24,253 nt of DNA from DASUCS01 sp036275935 (GTDB lineage Bacteria; Actinomycetota; Acidimicrobiia; Acidimicrobiales; JACDCH01), in NCBI GenBank assembly GCA_036275935.1, contig DASUCS010000138.1, positions 1 to 24,253 of the forward strand. Direction: 5' to 3'. The notes under the pieces are model-generated. The model made no database searches, was not told where the DNA came from, and saw only the letters and a program-made list of their open reading frames with translations. Made by a program: the position numbers and the translations under genes. The number at the start of each line of letters is the position of its first letter. The first letter of the stretch is position 1. Of the stretch, positions 1-7,948 are shown in pieces.

Positions 1-735
1 CATCGTGTCCGCCACGCGGTTGAGCAGCTCGGCCAGGTTGCCGCCGACCTCGGCTTGGATCTGGATCGCGAGCACCGCCCACCGGAAGTCGGGGCTGCCG
101 ACGCGTTCGACCGCGTCGTCGAGAGCCTCGTTGAGCGGACGGCCGAGGCGGACCTCGGCGACGACCTTGCGGAGCTCTCGGCCCATCGGCTTCTCCATCT
201 CGCGAGCCAACGCTTCGAGCGCCTGTCCGAGCGAGCGGCCGGCTCGCAGTGAACCGGCGAGGGTGGTCAACGCGTCGGGAAGCTGCTTCACGAACTTCTT
301 GCGGCGCATCTTCACGTACGTCTTCAGCGCGAACGGCGGAAGCACCACGAAGACGAACAGGCTCAGGATGAAGAGCATCGGAGTGCGCAGCAGCAGCAGG
401 CAGACCGCTGGCACGAGGATCGCGAGCACGCCGTACGCGAACAGGACCTCGGCGGGACGCATCGGGATGTCGGCGGCACGGAGCTGACGCTCGACAGAGC
501 CGAGCACACCGCGACGCTCCGCCAGGTTCGCGGTGACTTCGATGGCGCGACGAAGCATTGGCGAGCCTTCGTACGCGTCATCGAAGCGACGGGCCCGCTT
601 GGCCGGCTTGCCGCTGGTCGCGTCGGCGGGCTCGCGCTCGTTGGCGAGACCGACGATGATGTACGCGACGACGCCGAAACCGGCGGCTGCGAGAGCTGTG
701 AAGCCGAGAACGAACGTTTCGAGTCCGACGATCAC
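1..735 (-). CDS. tadB: TadB-like type II secretion F-domain membrane protein (partial)
   Basis: This is probably the inner-membrane platform protein of a Tad (type IVc) pilus, which couples the CpaF motor to pilin extraction. The first 245 residues are present and the C-terminus lies beyond the left edge. An N-terminal hydrophobic helix spans about residues 7-30. A hydrophobic pair follows at about 97-135, then a basic linker, and the T2SSF domain begins near residue 151 (QLPDALTTLAGSLRAGRSLG). The domain continues with a VRLGRPLNEAL segment and an AEVGGNLAELL segment typical of TadB/TadC. The GTG start at 735-733 overlaps the cpaF stop codon (GTGA), so translation is probably coupled to CpaF. 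The choice between TadB and TadC rests on position directly after CpaF. Confidence 0.9.
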   Translation of the reverse strand, partial: MIVGLETFVLGFTALAAAGFGVVAYIIVGLANEREPADATSGKPAKRARRFDDAYEGSPMLRRAIEVTANLAERRGVLGSVERQLRAADIPMRPAEVLFAYGVLAILVPAVCLLLLRTPMLFILSLFVFVVLPPFALKTYVKMRRKKFVKQLPDALTTLAGSLRAGRSLGQALEALAREMEKPMGRELRKVVAEVRLGRPLNEALDDAVERVGSPDFRWAVLAIQIQAEVGGNLAELLNRVADTM

Positions 736-2195
736 CGGAGCTCCGCCATCCGATCCTTGAGCGAACGGTCACCGTTGGCTTCGAAGATGTGGGCGCCCAT
801 CTCGACGCCGGTGTCCTCGAGCTTCTCGGAGAACGACGGACGCACGCCGGTTGGTTCGAGCCGGCCGCGATGCTTGTGCGTGTTCGGGTCGACGCCTGCC
901 GCGAAGTCGAACAGGAAGATGTCCTGCAGCGTGATCTTCTCGCCTTCCATGCCATCCACTTCGGTGACGTGGGTGACGCGGCGGCTGCCGTCGCGAAGGC
1001 GGGTGAGTTGCACGATCAGGTCGACGGCGGATGCGACCTGCTCACGGATGGCGCGCACGGGAAGGTCGAAGCCGGCCATCAGCGTCAGCGTCTCGATGCG
1101 GGCCAGGGCGTCACGGGGGCTGTTGGAGTGAACGGTGGTCATCGATCCGTCGTGACCGGTGTTCATCGCCTGCAACATGTCGAGGGCCTCACCGCCGCGG
1201 CACTCACCGACGACGATGCGGTCGGGCCGCATACGCAGGCTGTTCTTGACAAGGTCGCGGATGGCGATGGCGCCGGCGCCTTCGATGTTGGCCGGCCTCG
1301 TCTCCATGCAGAGCACGTGACGCTGGTGGAGTTGGAGCTCCTTCGCGTCTTCGACGGTGACGATACGCTCGTCGTTCGGGATGAACGACGACAACACGTT
1401 CAACAGCGTCGTCTTACCGGTACCGGTACCACCCGAGACGATGATGTTCAGGCGGCCCTCGATGCAGGCTCGCAGGAAGCGAACGCTGCGCTCGTCGAGC
1501 GTGCCGAAGTTCATCAGGTCTTCCGCGGTGAACGGATCCGTCGCGAACTTTCGAATCGTGAGGAACGGTCCTTCGATCGCGAGCGGCTGGATGATGGCGT
1601 TGACGCGGGATCCGTCGGGCAGGCGAGCATCCACCATCGGCGAGGCTTCGTCGATGCGGCGCCCGACCTGCGACACGATCTTGTCGATCACTCGCCGGAC
1701 ATGCGCGGCATCGACGAACCCGGACGGAACCTCGACAACCTTGCCACCGCGCTCGACGAACACGATGTCCGGTCCGTTGACCATGATTTCGGTGACGGAG
1801 TCGTCCTCGAGGAACTCCTGGATCGGGCCGTAACCGATGACGTCGTTGCGGACGTCCTGCTTGAACTGCTCGTAGCGATTGCCATCCAGCGGAGTGCTGT
1901 GCTCCGCGAACGCTTCGGTGATCGCCTGGTTGAGGCGCTCCTCGAGCACGTCCTGCTCGACGCCTTCGTCGTACAGAAGCGGGCCGAGGTCGCGAACGAT
2001 GTGCTTGTGGACCTTGTCGTGCACCTCACCGGGCAGCCGATCGCGCGGCGCGGGCGGGGGCGGCGCAACCGACGGTCGGAGCGCCGCGCGGCGAACCTGC
2101 TCTTCGTCGGGCTCGGCTGTCTCCTGGTCGAGCTCCGGAAGCTTGGACTCGACCTCGGCGGCCGCGTCCTTGATTCGTTGGCGCAGCATCGTCAC
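732..2195 (-). CDS. cpaF: CpaF/TadA secretion ATPase of Tad pilus
   Basis: This is the hexameric cytoplasmic ATPase that powers Tad pilus assembly. It has 487 residues, with a proline-rich variable N-terminus (about 1-55), a helical N-terminal domain and a RecA-like motor. Walker A is GGTGTGKTT at 255-263 (K261). The Walker B region RIVVGE is at about 326-331, and the His-box TGHDGSMTTVHSNS at about 346-359. The GPIQEFLEDDSVTEIMVN segment at 123-140 is characteristic of the CpaF/TadA branch. The GTG start at 2195-2193 overlaps the stop of the preceding CpaB-like gene (GTGA). An alternative ATG lies two codons inside, at 2189. The 3' end overlaps the TadB start in the same way, so the three genes form one translationally coupled operon. 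Confidence 0.96.
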   Translation of the reverse strand: MTMLRQRIKDAAAEVESKLPELDQETAEPDEEQVRRAALRPSVAPPPPAPRDRLPGEVHDKVHKHIVRDLGPLLYDEGVEQDVLEERLNQAITEAFAEHSTPLDGNRYEQFKQDVRNDVIGYGPIQEFLEDDSVTEIMVNGPDIVFVERGGKVVEVPSGFVDAAHVRRVIDKIVSQVGRRIDEASPMVDARLPDGSRVNAIIQPLAIEGPFLTIRKFATDPFTAEDLMNFGTLDERSVRFLRACIEGRLNIIVSGGTGTGKTTLLNVLSSFIPNDERIVTVEDAKELQLHQRHVLCMETRPANIEGAGAIAIRDLVKNSLRMRPDRIVVGECRGGEALDMLQAMNTGHDGSMTTVHSNSPRDALARIETLTLMAGFDLPVRAIREQVASAVDLIVQLTRLRDGSRRVTHVTEVDGMEGEKITLQDIFLFDFAAGVDPNTHKHRGRLEPTGVRPSFSEKLEDTGVEMGAHIFEANGDRSLKDRMAELR

Positions 2196-2977
2196 GGCGT
2201 GGCTCCTGGCACCGTCGTGGTGGGTGCGGGCAGCGAGTCGCGGTCGGCGATGGGCGGGAGCTCCTGCGCCCCCGTCTTCGGACCGAGGAGGGTCAGGTAC
2301 ACGTCGTACTCGTGCGTGAGCAGGAGCAGGCGGGCCGAATCCTGCGGCGGGATCGCCACCGTGTACGTGCCCGTACCGGGGTTCTTCGGCGCGACGGTCG
2401 CGTCTGGGGTGGGCTGCGGGACGTCACCGATGGCGATGATCTTCAGGTCCTGGAACACGTGGACCACGGCGGCACCACCGGAGTCCGGCAGGCCGAGCAC
2501 AGATGCATTCGGGACCTGCACCAGCAGGTTGACGTGGTCGCCCGGCGTGATGAGGTCCGACACCGCCTTGTCGGCCGAAGCCTTGAACGACACGGCGACC
2601 ATGCCGCTCGGCAGCGACGCCGCGAACGTCGGCGGGCCGACTCGAGCGCTCGCGTCCGCCTTGGCGAAGGACTCCTGCACGACCAACTGACCCGGTGCGA
2701 TCGGCGCCGTGGCGAACAGGCCCGCCATCGCGTTCGGATCGGTGACGGCCGTTGCGGGACGCAGCGTCTTCGGGATGTTGGAGAGTGTGAGCCGTCCCTC
2801 GTTCCACGCAGTGCTGAACGGCATGCCCTGGGGCACTGCCTTCGCCGCGATCATCACGGGCACGGGCTCGGCCGCCGACACGGCGCGGTCCTGCGCGCCG
2901 CTCGCGTACCGAATCAATCCGAAGCACGAGCCGACGGCCACCACGGCCGCCACCACGAGCACTCCGACGCGGTTCAC
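2192..2977 (-). CDS. cpaB: CpaB/RcpC-like Tad pilus assembly protein with SAF domain
   Basis: This 261-residue protein has one N-terminal membrane helix (about 5-25) followed by an extracytoplasmic part. Residues about 38-103 resemble a SAF domain (PVMIAAKAVPQGMPF, then IAPGQLVVQESF). The later segment with SFKASADKAVSDLITPGDHV resembles the RcpC/CpaB domain. Family members are periplasmic or cell-wall-facing parts of the Tad machine, and their exact role in Gram-positive bacteria is less clear. The tail from about residue 245 is a low-complexity proline/threonine stretch. The start is GTG at 2977-2975, overlapping the stop of the upstream gene by four bases. CpaF follows directly with another GTGA overlap. 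In many loci a CpaE gene sits between CpaB and CpaF, and none is present here. Confidence 0.88.
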   Translation of the reverse strand: MNRVGVLVVAAVVAVGSCFGLIRYASGAQDRAVSAAEPVPVMIAAKAVPQGMPFSTAWNEGRLTLSNIPKTLRPATAVTDPNAMAGLFATAPIAPGQLVVQESFAKADASARVGPPTFAASLPSGMVAVSFKASADKAVSDLITPGDHVNLLVQVPNASVLGLPDSGGAAVVHVFQDLKIIAIGDVPQPTPDATVAPKNPGTGTYTVAIPPQDSARLLLLTHEYDVYLTLLGPKTGAQELPPIADRDSLPAPTTTVPGATP

Positions 2978-4152
2978 AGTTTCTCTCCCTCGTTGAGGTC
3001 AGTCATTTCGTTGACGGCGCACAAGCGGTGCACGTTGTCGCGTGCGATGACGTCGTCGAAGATCTCGGCGACAGTGCGCGTGCTGGCGCGCAGCGGTCCG
3101 GTCGTGTCGCGCAGTGTCGCGAGCAGTTGAAGGCTGTCGGCGACATCCACCGCCCAGCGTTGGAGTTGCGGTGCGCTGTAGCTGATCGCGTCGACCACGT
3201 TCAGCTGCTTGGTGCGCGAACGCCACGTCGAGATGATCAGCGAGATCTCCGTCGCAGGTCCGCTGAGCTCGGGGCACACGAACGCGTCGGCCGCGACAAG
3301 TGCGCGGAGCTTCTCAGGATCGAGGCGGTCGCCCAGCGCGAGGTGCAGATCGTGCATTGCGGCCAACGCCTCCGTGGCGCCGTCGACGTCGGGGATGCCC
3401 GCCTCGGCGTACTCGCCGAGGTGGCTGCTCGCCGCGGTCCAGACACGGTCGATGTTGGCTTCGAGCTCGTTCGTGCGACGCAGCACCGCAATCGCGTGCT
3501 TCACGTCGTTCGTCGGCCGTCCATCGCGTGACACCGAGGCGAGCTGGCGACGAACGCGGCGGCGGCGACCGGACTGCCACCACCTGTCGACGGTCGGCGG
3601 GTTCTTCGCGCACGCCAGCGTCCACACGTCCTCGGAGAACTCTTCGTAGATCTCGCGTCGCAGCGCGCCGAGCTCGCGCAGGTCGTCGCCGAGCGCGGAC
3701 AACGTCATGCTCGCGGCGTGGGCCATCGACGGGTAGGCCCAGGACGGCTCCGGCACCGGCGCCTCCGCCAGGCGCAGCACCGCTCGGCTCAGGCGACGAA
3801 GGCGGGCGAGCGACAAGCTCGAGATGTCATTGCCGAACACCTCGCCGAGGTACGACGCCTGCACGAGCAGCCGTCGCGCCATCTCGGCGGTGTCCTTGGC
3901 GAACGCACCCATCTCCTGGATGGTGCGCACCGGGTCAGCGGCATCCGGACGGATCGCGAGCGGACCGGTGGTGAGGACCTTGCGAGCCCGCAGTGCTTGA
4001 TCGCCGAAACCGTGGGGGACGCGGGTCCAGCGAGGACCGTACGCCTCACGAAGCGCGGCGACCCCTTCGGCCAGCTGCCGGCGCTCGTCGGTGGAGAGCC
4101 CCGGGGTGCCGGTGTCCAGATGATCTGCCGATCGCATCAACACAGCTCCCAC
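2974..4152 (-). CDS. Unknown helical protein at head of Tad operon
   Basis: This 392-residue protein matches no family I recognise. It is predicted mostly helical, is rich in Arg, Ala and Leu, and has no clear signal peptide or membrane helix. A Trp/Arg-rich patch (DRWWQSGRRRRVRRQLASV) lies near the middle. Its stop codon overlaps the CpaB start (GTGA), which ties it to pilus assembly by coupled translation. The arrangement suggests an accessory or regulatory factor of the Tad system, but that is inference. The GTG start at 4152 has AAGGGA about nine bases upstream. ATG 4137 also has a GGAG eight bases upstream, so the start is uncertain by five codons. The central region loosely recalls helical linkers of DUF4011-type helicases, a weak impression only. 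Confidence 0.85.
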   Translation of the reverse strand: MGAVLMRSADHLDTGTPGLSTDERRQLAEGVAALREAYGPRWTRVPHGFGDQALRARKVLTTGPLAIRPDAADPVRTIQEMGAFAKDTAEMARRLLVQASYLGEVFGNDISSLSLARLRRLSRAVLRLAEAPVPEPSWAYPSMAHAASMTLSALGDDLRELGALRREIYEEFSEDVWTLACAKNPPTVDRWWQSGRRRRVRRQLASVSRDGRPTNDVKHAIAVLRRTNELEANIDRVWTAASSHLGEYAEAGIPDVDGATEALAAMHDLHLALGDRLDPEKLRALVAADAFVCPELSGPATEISLIISTWRSRTKQLNVVDAISYSAPQLQRWAVDVADSLQLLATLRDTTGPLRASTRTVAEIFDDVIARDNVHRLCAVNEMTDLNEGEKL

Positions 4153-4249
4153 GAAGTCCGATCCCTTGGTTGAGTAGTCCGATTGGTCTGTTTCGGTATC
4201 GGAGTGCCAGCGGATTTGCTGTAAACCAAAGACCGGTAGCGCGACTGGA
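4153..4249 (-). promoter_or_regulatory. Intergenic region likely holding the Tad operon promoter
   Basis: This 97-base gap is the only non-coding stretch upstream of the four-gene coupled Tad block. It is less GC-rich than its surroundings. Read on the minus strand it contains TTTACA, and 19 bases later GATACC, which is a poor but possible promoter pair. AAGGGA, a ribosome-binding candidate for the GTG at 4152, lies next to the gene. No convincing terminator was found for the preceding gene, so read-through is also possible. Confidence 0.35.
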
Positions 4250-5008
4250 CTAGTTGAGGGTTGACACTTCCTGGTACGGAAGGGTCGTATCAGTGCGCGT
4301 CGGGCGAACGCCGTGACGCAGACGCAGCGTGGCGAGGTTCCGGGCCCGCCAGCGGCGATGGAACTCCGGATCGAGATCCGACGCGGTCTTCTCGATGCGA
4401 TCCTGGTTGGCTTCCCACAGCGAGCAGATCGTGTGGACCTTCGCCGCCTTGTGCAGCTGCACGGGCTCCGCCGCCATCGTCTTGAGGAGATCGTTCAGCG
4501 CCGCGGCGTCGTCCCGGGCGGACGCGAGCTCGGTCGTGTCCTGGCCGCGCTTGAGCGCTTCACCGACTGCGTGCTCGAGGAGCTCCACGACGACGCCCGA
4601 GTAAGCGAGCATCCCGGCGCCGTACGGCGGGAGGTTGCCGCCGGAGTTGGCGGCATCGGGGGCCAACAGCGTCCGCTCGGACGTCCAGTGTGCAAGCTCT
4701 TCGGACGCCGGACGAGCACGCTGCGAGCGCTCTTCGTCCTCGACGACCACACGCGAGCGGTGCATCACCATCGCGGTCGCAGTGATGATCGAGCAGAGCG
4801 CGATCGTGAGGGCGACTCGCGAGTTCTGGTTGTCGGCCATGCCGAACATCACGCCGGCGGCATAGGCCGCGCTCACCAACGTCGATGCCGCCACCCAAGG
4901 TACGATCGGTTCGCGCTGGATGACCGGCCGATTGACAGTTCTCACCCGCGTGGTATCGGCAGAGCCGGTCAGAACCTTTACGTCCGAATCGTCGAGATTC
5001 TCCGACAC
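4250..5008 (-). CDS. Unknown two-helix membrane protein upstream of Tad operon
   Basis: This 252-residue protein is of unknown family. Two hydrophobic helices lie near the N-terminus, at about residues 36-58 (IVPWVAASTLVSAAYAAGVM) and 64-82 (VALTIALCSIITATAMVM). A soluble helical C-terminal part of roughly 165 residues follows. The open frame extends to 5077, but that would run into the divergent hydratase gene. GTG 5008 is therefore preferred, although it has no clear ribosome-binding site. It is on the same strand as the Tad genes and 97 bases ahead of them, so it may belong to the same system. The C-terminal part has a VHTICSLWE segment that resembles VHRLCAVNE near the end of the neighbouring unknown Tad-linked protein. 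Confidence 0.75.
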   Translation of the reverse strand: MSENLDDSDVKVLTGSADTTRVRTVNRPVIQREPIVPWVAASTLVSAAYAAGVMFGMADNQNSRVALTIALCSIITATAMVMHRSRVVVEDEERSQRARPASEELAHWTSERTLLAPDAANSGGNLPPYGAGMLAYSGVVVELLEHAVGEALKRGQDTTELASARDDAAALNDLLKTMAAEPVQLHKAAKVHTICSLWEANQDRIEKTASDLDPEFHRRWRARNLATLRLRHGVRPTRTDTTLPYQEVSTLN

Positions 5009-5019
5009 GGTCCGTGTCG
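5003..5019. promoter_or_regulatory. 17-bp palindrome between divergent genes
   Basis: CGACACGG and CCGTGTCG are perfect 8-base inverted arms around a single T. The site overlaps the proposed GTG start of the minus-strand membrane protein and ends 18 bases before the hydratase ATG. Its place in a 29-base divergent gap suggests an operator. The regulator is unknown. Confidence 0.4.
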
Positions 5020-5037
5020 ACGGGTGAGACTGCTCGC

Positions 5038-5811
5038 ATGGAGAACGTGCTGTACGAGCTCGACGGTCACGTGGCAACGATCACGTACAACCGACCGGAC
5101 GCGTTGAACGCGATCAACGGCGCGATGCGTCGAGACCTGAACGAGGCGTTCGCTCGGTTCCGTGACGAAGAGGACGCATGGATCGCCATCGTCACCGGTG
5201 CGGGCCGTGCGTTCTGCGCCGGCGCCGACTTGCGCGGCGAAGGGAACTCGGCCGGCGACTTCCCCGGCACGTTCTGGGAGAAGCCCACGCAGAACTCGTT
5301 CGAGAGCGGTTGGGAGATCTTCAAGCCGGTGATCGCGGCGGTGAACGGACACTGTCTCGGCTACGGGTTGACGTTGGTGACGTGGTGCGATTTCGTCATC
5401 GCCAGCGATCGGGCGACGTTCTCGTATCCCGAGGTGTTGATCGGCGTGCCGACGATCGTCGGTGCCATCCGTCTGCCTCAGAAGATCGGTTGGCAACATG
5501 CGATGGAGTTGTTGTTGACCGGGGAACGCATCGACGCTGCCCGAGCGAAGGAGATCGGTCTCGCCGGATGGGTCGTGCCCCACGACGACTTGATGACCGA
5601 GGCGCACGCACTCGCGCAGCGACTCCTCGCGGGCGCACCGCTCGCGCAACGCACGATCAAGGAGGTCGCGACGCGGTCACGTCACCTCCCGGAGCTCGAA
5701 GCGATCCGGTTCGGTGAGACGATGCGCAAGGTGGCCGCGGCAACCGACGACGCCCGCGAGGGCGGACGAGCATTCGCAGAGAAGCGTCCACCGGAATGGA
5801 AGGCCAAGTGA
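5038..5811 (+). CDS. Enoyl-CoA hydratase/isomerase family protein
   Basis: This 257-residue crotonase-fold enzyme acts on acyl-CoA thioesters. The oxyanion-hole region GAGRAFCAGADL is at 54-65, and the second half of the hole is at NGHCLGYG (103-110). Of the two catalytic glutamates of classical hydratases, the second is kept (E132 in SYPEV). The first position appears to be T112 (GYGLTLVTWCD). Loss of one glutamate is seen in isomerases and other crotonases, so hydration is not certain. The ATG at 5038 is chosen because it begins the usual MENVLYELDG-type N-terminus. No Shine-Dalgarno is visible, and GAGACT six bases upstream may mark a leaderless start. The next gene follows 16 bases after the stop and is probably co-transcribed. 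Confidence 0.92.
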   Translation: MENVLYELDGHVATITYNRPDALNAINGAMRRDLNEAFARFRDEEDAWIAIVTGAGRAFCAGADLRGEGNSAGDFPGTFWEKPTQNSFESGWEIFKPVIAAVNGHCLGYGLTLVTWCDFVIASDRATFSYPEVLIGVPTIVGAIRLPQKIGWQHAMELLLTGERIDAARAKEIGLAGWVVPHDDLMTEAHALAQRLLAGAPLAQRTIKEVATRSRHLPELEAIRFGETMRKVAAATDDAREGGRAFAEKRPPEWKAK

Positions 5812-5827
5812 ACACAAGGGGAATGCG

Positions 5828-6793
5828 ATGAAGGCTGCGGTGTACGACAAGAACGGTCCGCCGGACGTGTTGCGATACGCAGATGTGGACGATCCGCCGT
5901 TGCAACCGGGTGGCGTCGTCGTACGAGTTGCTGCCGTCAGCATCGAGGGCGGCGACGTCCTCAACCGTGCCGGCGGCGAGCTGCTCGCGCACCCGCACAT
6001 CGTCGGTTACCAGTGCGCCGGCTACGTGCGAGACGTGGGTGAGGGCGTGAGCGGCTTGTCAGAAGGCGATGCAGTCGTGTGCGTGATGGTGAACGGCTCG
6101 CACGCGGAGCTCGTGTCGGTGCCGGAGCTGCTGTGCTGGCGCGTGCCGGATGGTTTGCCGATCGAAGAGGCCGCGTGCATCCCGATTCCGTTCGGAACGG
6201 CCGACGACTGTCTCTTCGAGTTCGGACGTCTGCAATCGGGTGAGACCGTGCTCGTGCAAGCCGGCGCCAGCGGCGTCGGGCTCGCTGCCATTCAGCTCGC
6301 CAAGCGCGCCGGTGCGACGGTCTTCACGACTGCGTCCAACGCGGACAAGCTCGGCCGGCTCGCGGAGCTCGGCGCGGACCACGGGATCAACTACACGCAG
6401 ACGAACTTCGTCGACGAGGTGCGCCGGCTCACGGACGGGCGTGGCGTCGATCTCGTCGTCGATTCCGTCGGAGGCCAGGTGCTGGCCGGCAGCTTGCAGT
6501 CACTCGCGTACCGCGGCCGGTGCATCACCGTGGGCAACGCTGGGCGCGAGCAGGGCGAGAAGTTCGACATCAGCACGCTCGGCGCCGGCAACCAGTCGTT
6601 GACGGGTGTGTTCCTCGGTGCCGAGATCATCACGGATCGTGTGCAACAGATGATCGGCCGGCACATCGCGGATGTCGCCAAGGGGGACCTGAAGGTCATC
6701 ATCGACCGTACGTTTCCGCTGGCCGACGCTGCGGCCGCCCACACGTATCTCGAGAGCCGGCAGGCGTTCGGCCGGGTTCTGCTCATTCCCTGA
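5828..6793 (+). CDS. Quinone oxidoreductase-like zinc-free MDR dehydrogenase
   Basis: This 321-residue medium-chain dehydrogenase/reductase is of the NADPH:quinone oxidoreductase type. A GroES-like N-terminal half is followed by a Rossmann nucleotide-binding half with VQAGASGVGLAAIQLAK (AGASGVG at 145-151). The cysteine ligands of structural-zinc alcohol dehydrogenases are not apparent, which supports the QOR/enoyl reductase branch. The ATG at 5828 has AAGGGG six bases upstream, so the longer open frame reaching back into the hydratase gene is rejected. The gene probably forms an operon with the upstream crotonase, suggesting a shared acyl-CoA or enone substrate. The substrate itself cannot be read from sequence. 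Confidence 0.92.
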   Translation: MKAAVYDKNGPPDVLRYADVDDPPLQPGGVVVRVAAVSIEGGDVLNRAGGELLAHPHIVGYQCAGYVRDVGEGVSGLSEGDAVVCVMVNGSHAELVSVPELLCWRVPDGLPIEEAACIPIPFGTADDCLFEFGRLQSGETVLVQAGASGVGLAAIQLAKRAGATVFTTASNADKLGRLAELGADHGINYTQTNFVDEVRRLTDGRGVDLVVDSVGGQVLAGSLQSLAYRGRCITVGNAGREQGEKFDISTLGAGNQSLTGVFLGAEIITDRVQQMIGRHIADVAKGDLKVIIDRTFPLADAAAAHTYLESRQAFGRVLLIP

Positions 6794-6834
6794 AGGGCGG
6801 GTTTGTCTCGGCGCCGAGGGGCAATAAGGTCCGG

Positions 6835-7143
6835 ATGGTGCTCGAGCGTCACCCGGACCCCGCGAGCGGTGTCGTGTACGTGACCTTCACGCTGCCCGAG
6901 GCGGCGGGGGTGACCACGGCGTGGGTGGCGGGTGACTGGAACGACTGGTCGTTGCACGCCGACCGCATGAAGCCGAACGACGACGGCGTGCTCGAGTGCA
7001 CGCTCGCCCTCGAACCGGGACGTGCGTACCGCTTCCGCTACTACCTCGGTGACCAGCGGTGGGAGAACGACTGGAACGCTGACTCGTACCTCGACAACGA
7101 GTTCGGCGGCGCCGACTCCGTCGTCGACCTCGCGTCGCCGTAG
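6835..7143 (+). CDS. Small CBM48/AMPK-beta-like early-set domain protein
   Basis: This 102-residue protein is essentially one beta-sandwich domain of the isoamylase-N/CBM48 glycogen-binding type. The signature is VTTAWVAGDWNDWSLHADRM with the WNDW core, followed by LEPGRAYRFRYYLGDQRWEND. Free-standing versions are common in actinobacteria. Their partner is usually unknown, and glycogen binding is inferred from the fold family. The ATG at 6835 has AAGG about five bases upstream. It lies 41 bases after the oxidoreductase stop and converges on the SDR gene with a 4-base gap. No starch or glycogen enzyme is nearby. Confidence 0.85.
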   Translation: MVLERHPDPASGVVYVTFTLPEAAGVTTAWVAGDWNDWSLHADRMKPNDDGVLECTLALEPGRAYRFRYYLGDQRWENDWNADSYLDNEFGGADSVVDLASP

Positions 7144-7147
7144 ATCG

Positions 7148-7948
7148 TCAGCGGAACAGCAGGGAGTAATCGGCGCCGGTGCGGAGGTGGTGCCCGCCGT
7201 CGATGGGGATGCACGCGCCGGTGATCCACGACGAGCCGGGGCCGGCGAGGAACCGCACGAGCGAGGCGACGTCGTCGACGGTGCCGACACGGCCGAGAGG
7301 CATGTTCTCGATGTAGTGGTCGAGCAGCTTGCCCCCGCCGGTGATCGGTGCCATGAGGTCGTCGTCGATGATGCCGGGCTGCACGACGTTCACGCGGATC
7401 CCGTCGCCGCCGAACTCTTCGGCCGCGTACCGGCACGCCTCTTCGATGCCGGCCTTTGCCGCGCCGTAGGCCCACAGCCAACGATGCGGGAAGTGGCCTG
7501 CACCCGACGACATCCCGATGATCGAGCCGCCTCCCGACGCCTTCATCGCGGCGACACCGTGCTTGATCGTGATGATCGTTCCCACGAGGTTGAGGTCGAT
7601 CGTCGACCGCACGCCGTCGATCGCCGCGTCTTCGAACGAGCCGATGTGATGCGACCCTCCCGCGTTGGCGAACAAGATGTCGAGCCCGCCGGTCGGCTCG
7701 CGGCTGAACGCAACCGCGGCGGCCATCTGCTCGTCGTCGGTCACGTCGGCCACGATCGATCGAATCGAACCTCCGTCGCCGACGCCCGCGGCGGTGATCT
7801 CGGCGACCGCCTTCTGCAACGTCTCGTCCGTGCGTCCGCAGATCGTCACGTGCGCTCCGTCGGCGGCGAGTCGAGTCGCGCTCGCCAATCCGATGCCGGT
7901 TCCGCCGCCCGTGACGAGCGCGGCCAGCCCCTGGATGCTGTCGTTCAC
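7148..7948 (-). CDS. SDR family oxidoreductase coupled to P450
   Basis: This 266-residue classical short-chain dehydrogenase/reductase is expected to oxidise or reduce a hydroxyl/keto group with NAD(P). The cofactor motif TGGGTGIG is at about 13-20, NAGG near 95-98, the catalytic serine in GMSSGAG near 147, and the Tyr-Lys pair in YGAAKAG at about 161 and 165. The family-typical C-terminal IPIDGGHHL segment is present. GTG 7948 overlaps the P450 stop as GTGA and has AAGG seven bases upstream. A GTG one codon earlier (7951) is possible. Coupled translation with the P450 suggests that it processes the hydroxylated product or a related steroid or isoprenoid intermediate. The substrate is inferred. 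Confidence 0.92.
   Translation of the reverse strand: MNDSIQGLAALVTGGGTGIGLASATRLAADGAHVTICGRTDETLQKAVAEITAAGVGDGGSIRSIVADVTDDEQMAAAVAFSREPTGGLDILFANAGGSHHIGSFEDAAIDGVRSTIDLNLVGTIITIKHGVAAMKASGGGSIIGMSSGAGHFPHRWLWAYGAAKAGIEEACRYAAEEFGGDGIRVNVVQPGIIDDDLMAPITGGGKLLDHYIENMPLGRVGTVDDVASLVRFLAGPGSSWITGACIPIDGGHHLRTGADYSLLFR

Noticed and set aside
789..2690. A 633-codon plus-strand open frame opposite cpaF and cpaB
   Set aside because: It is a high-GC shadow frame. The minus strand has clear CpaF and CpaB motifs, and the plus-strand product shows no recognisable domain.
4153..4249. Possible FliA/WhiG-type promoter (CCGATA) ahead of the Tad operon
   Set aside because: The matching TAAA -35 element is absent at the required spacing.
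4261..4287. TTGACA on the plus strand resembling a -35 box
   Set aside because: It lies inside the end of a minus-strand gene, the -10 partner is badly spaced, and no plus-strand gene follows.
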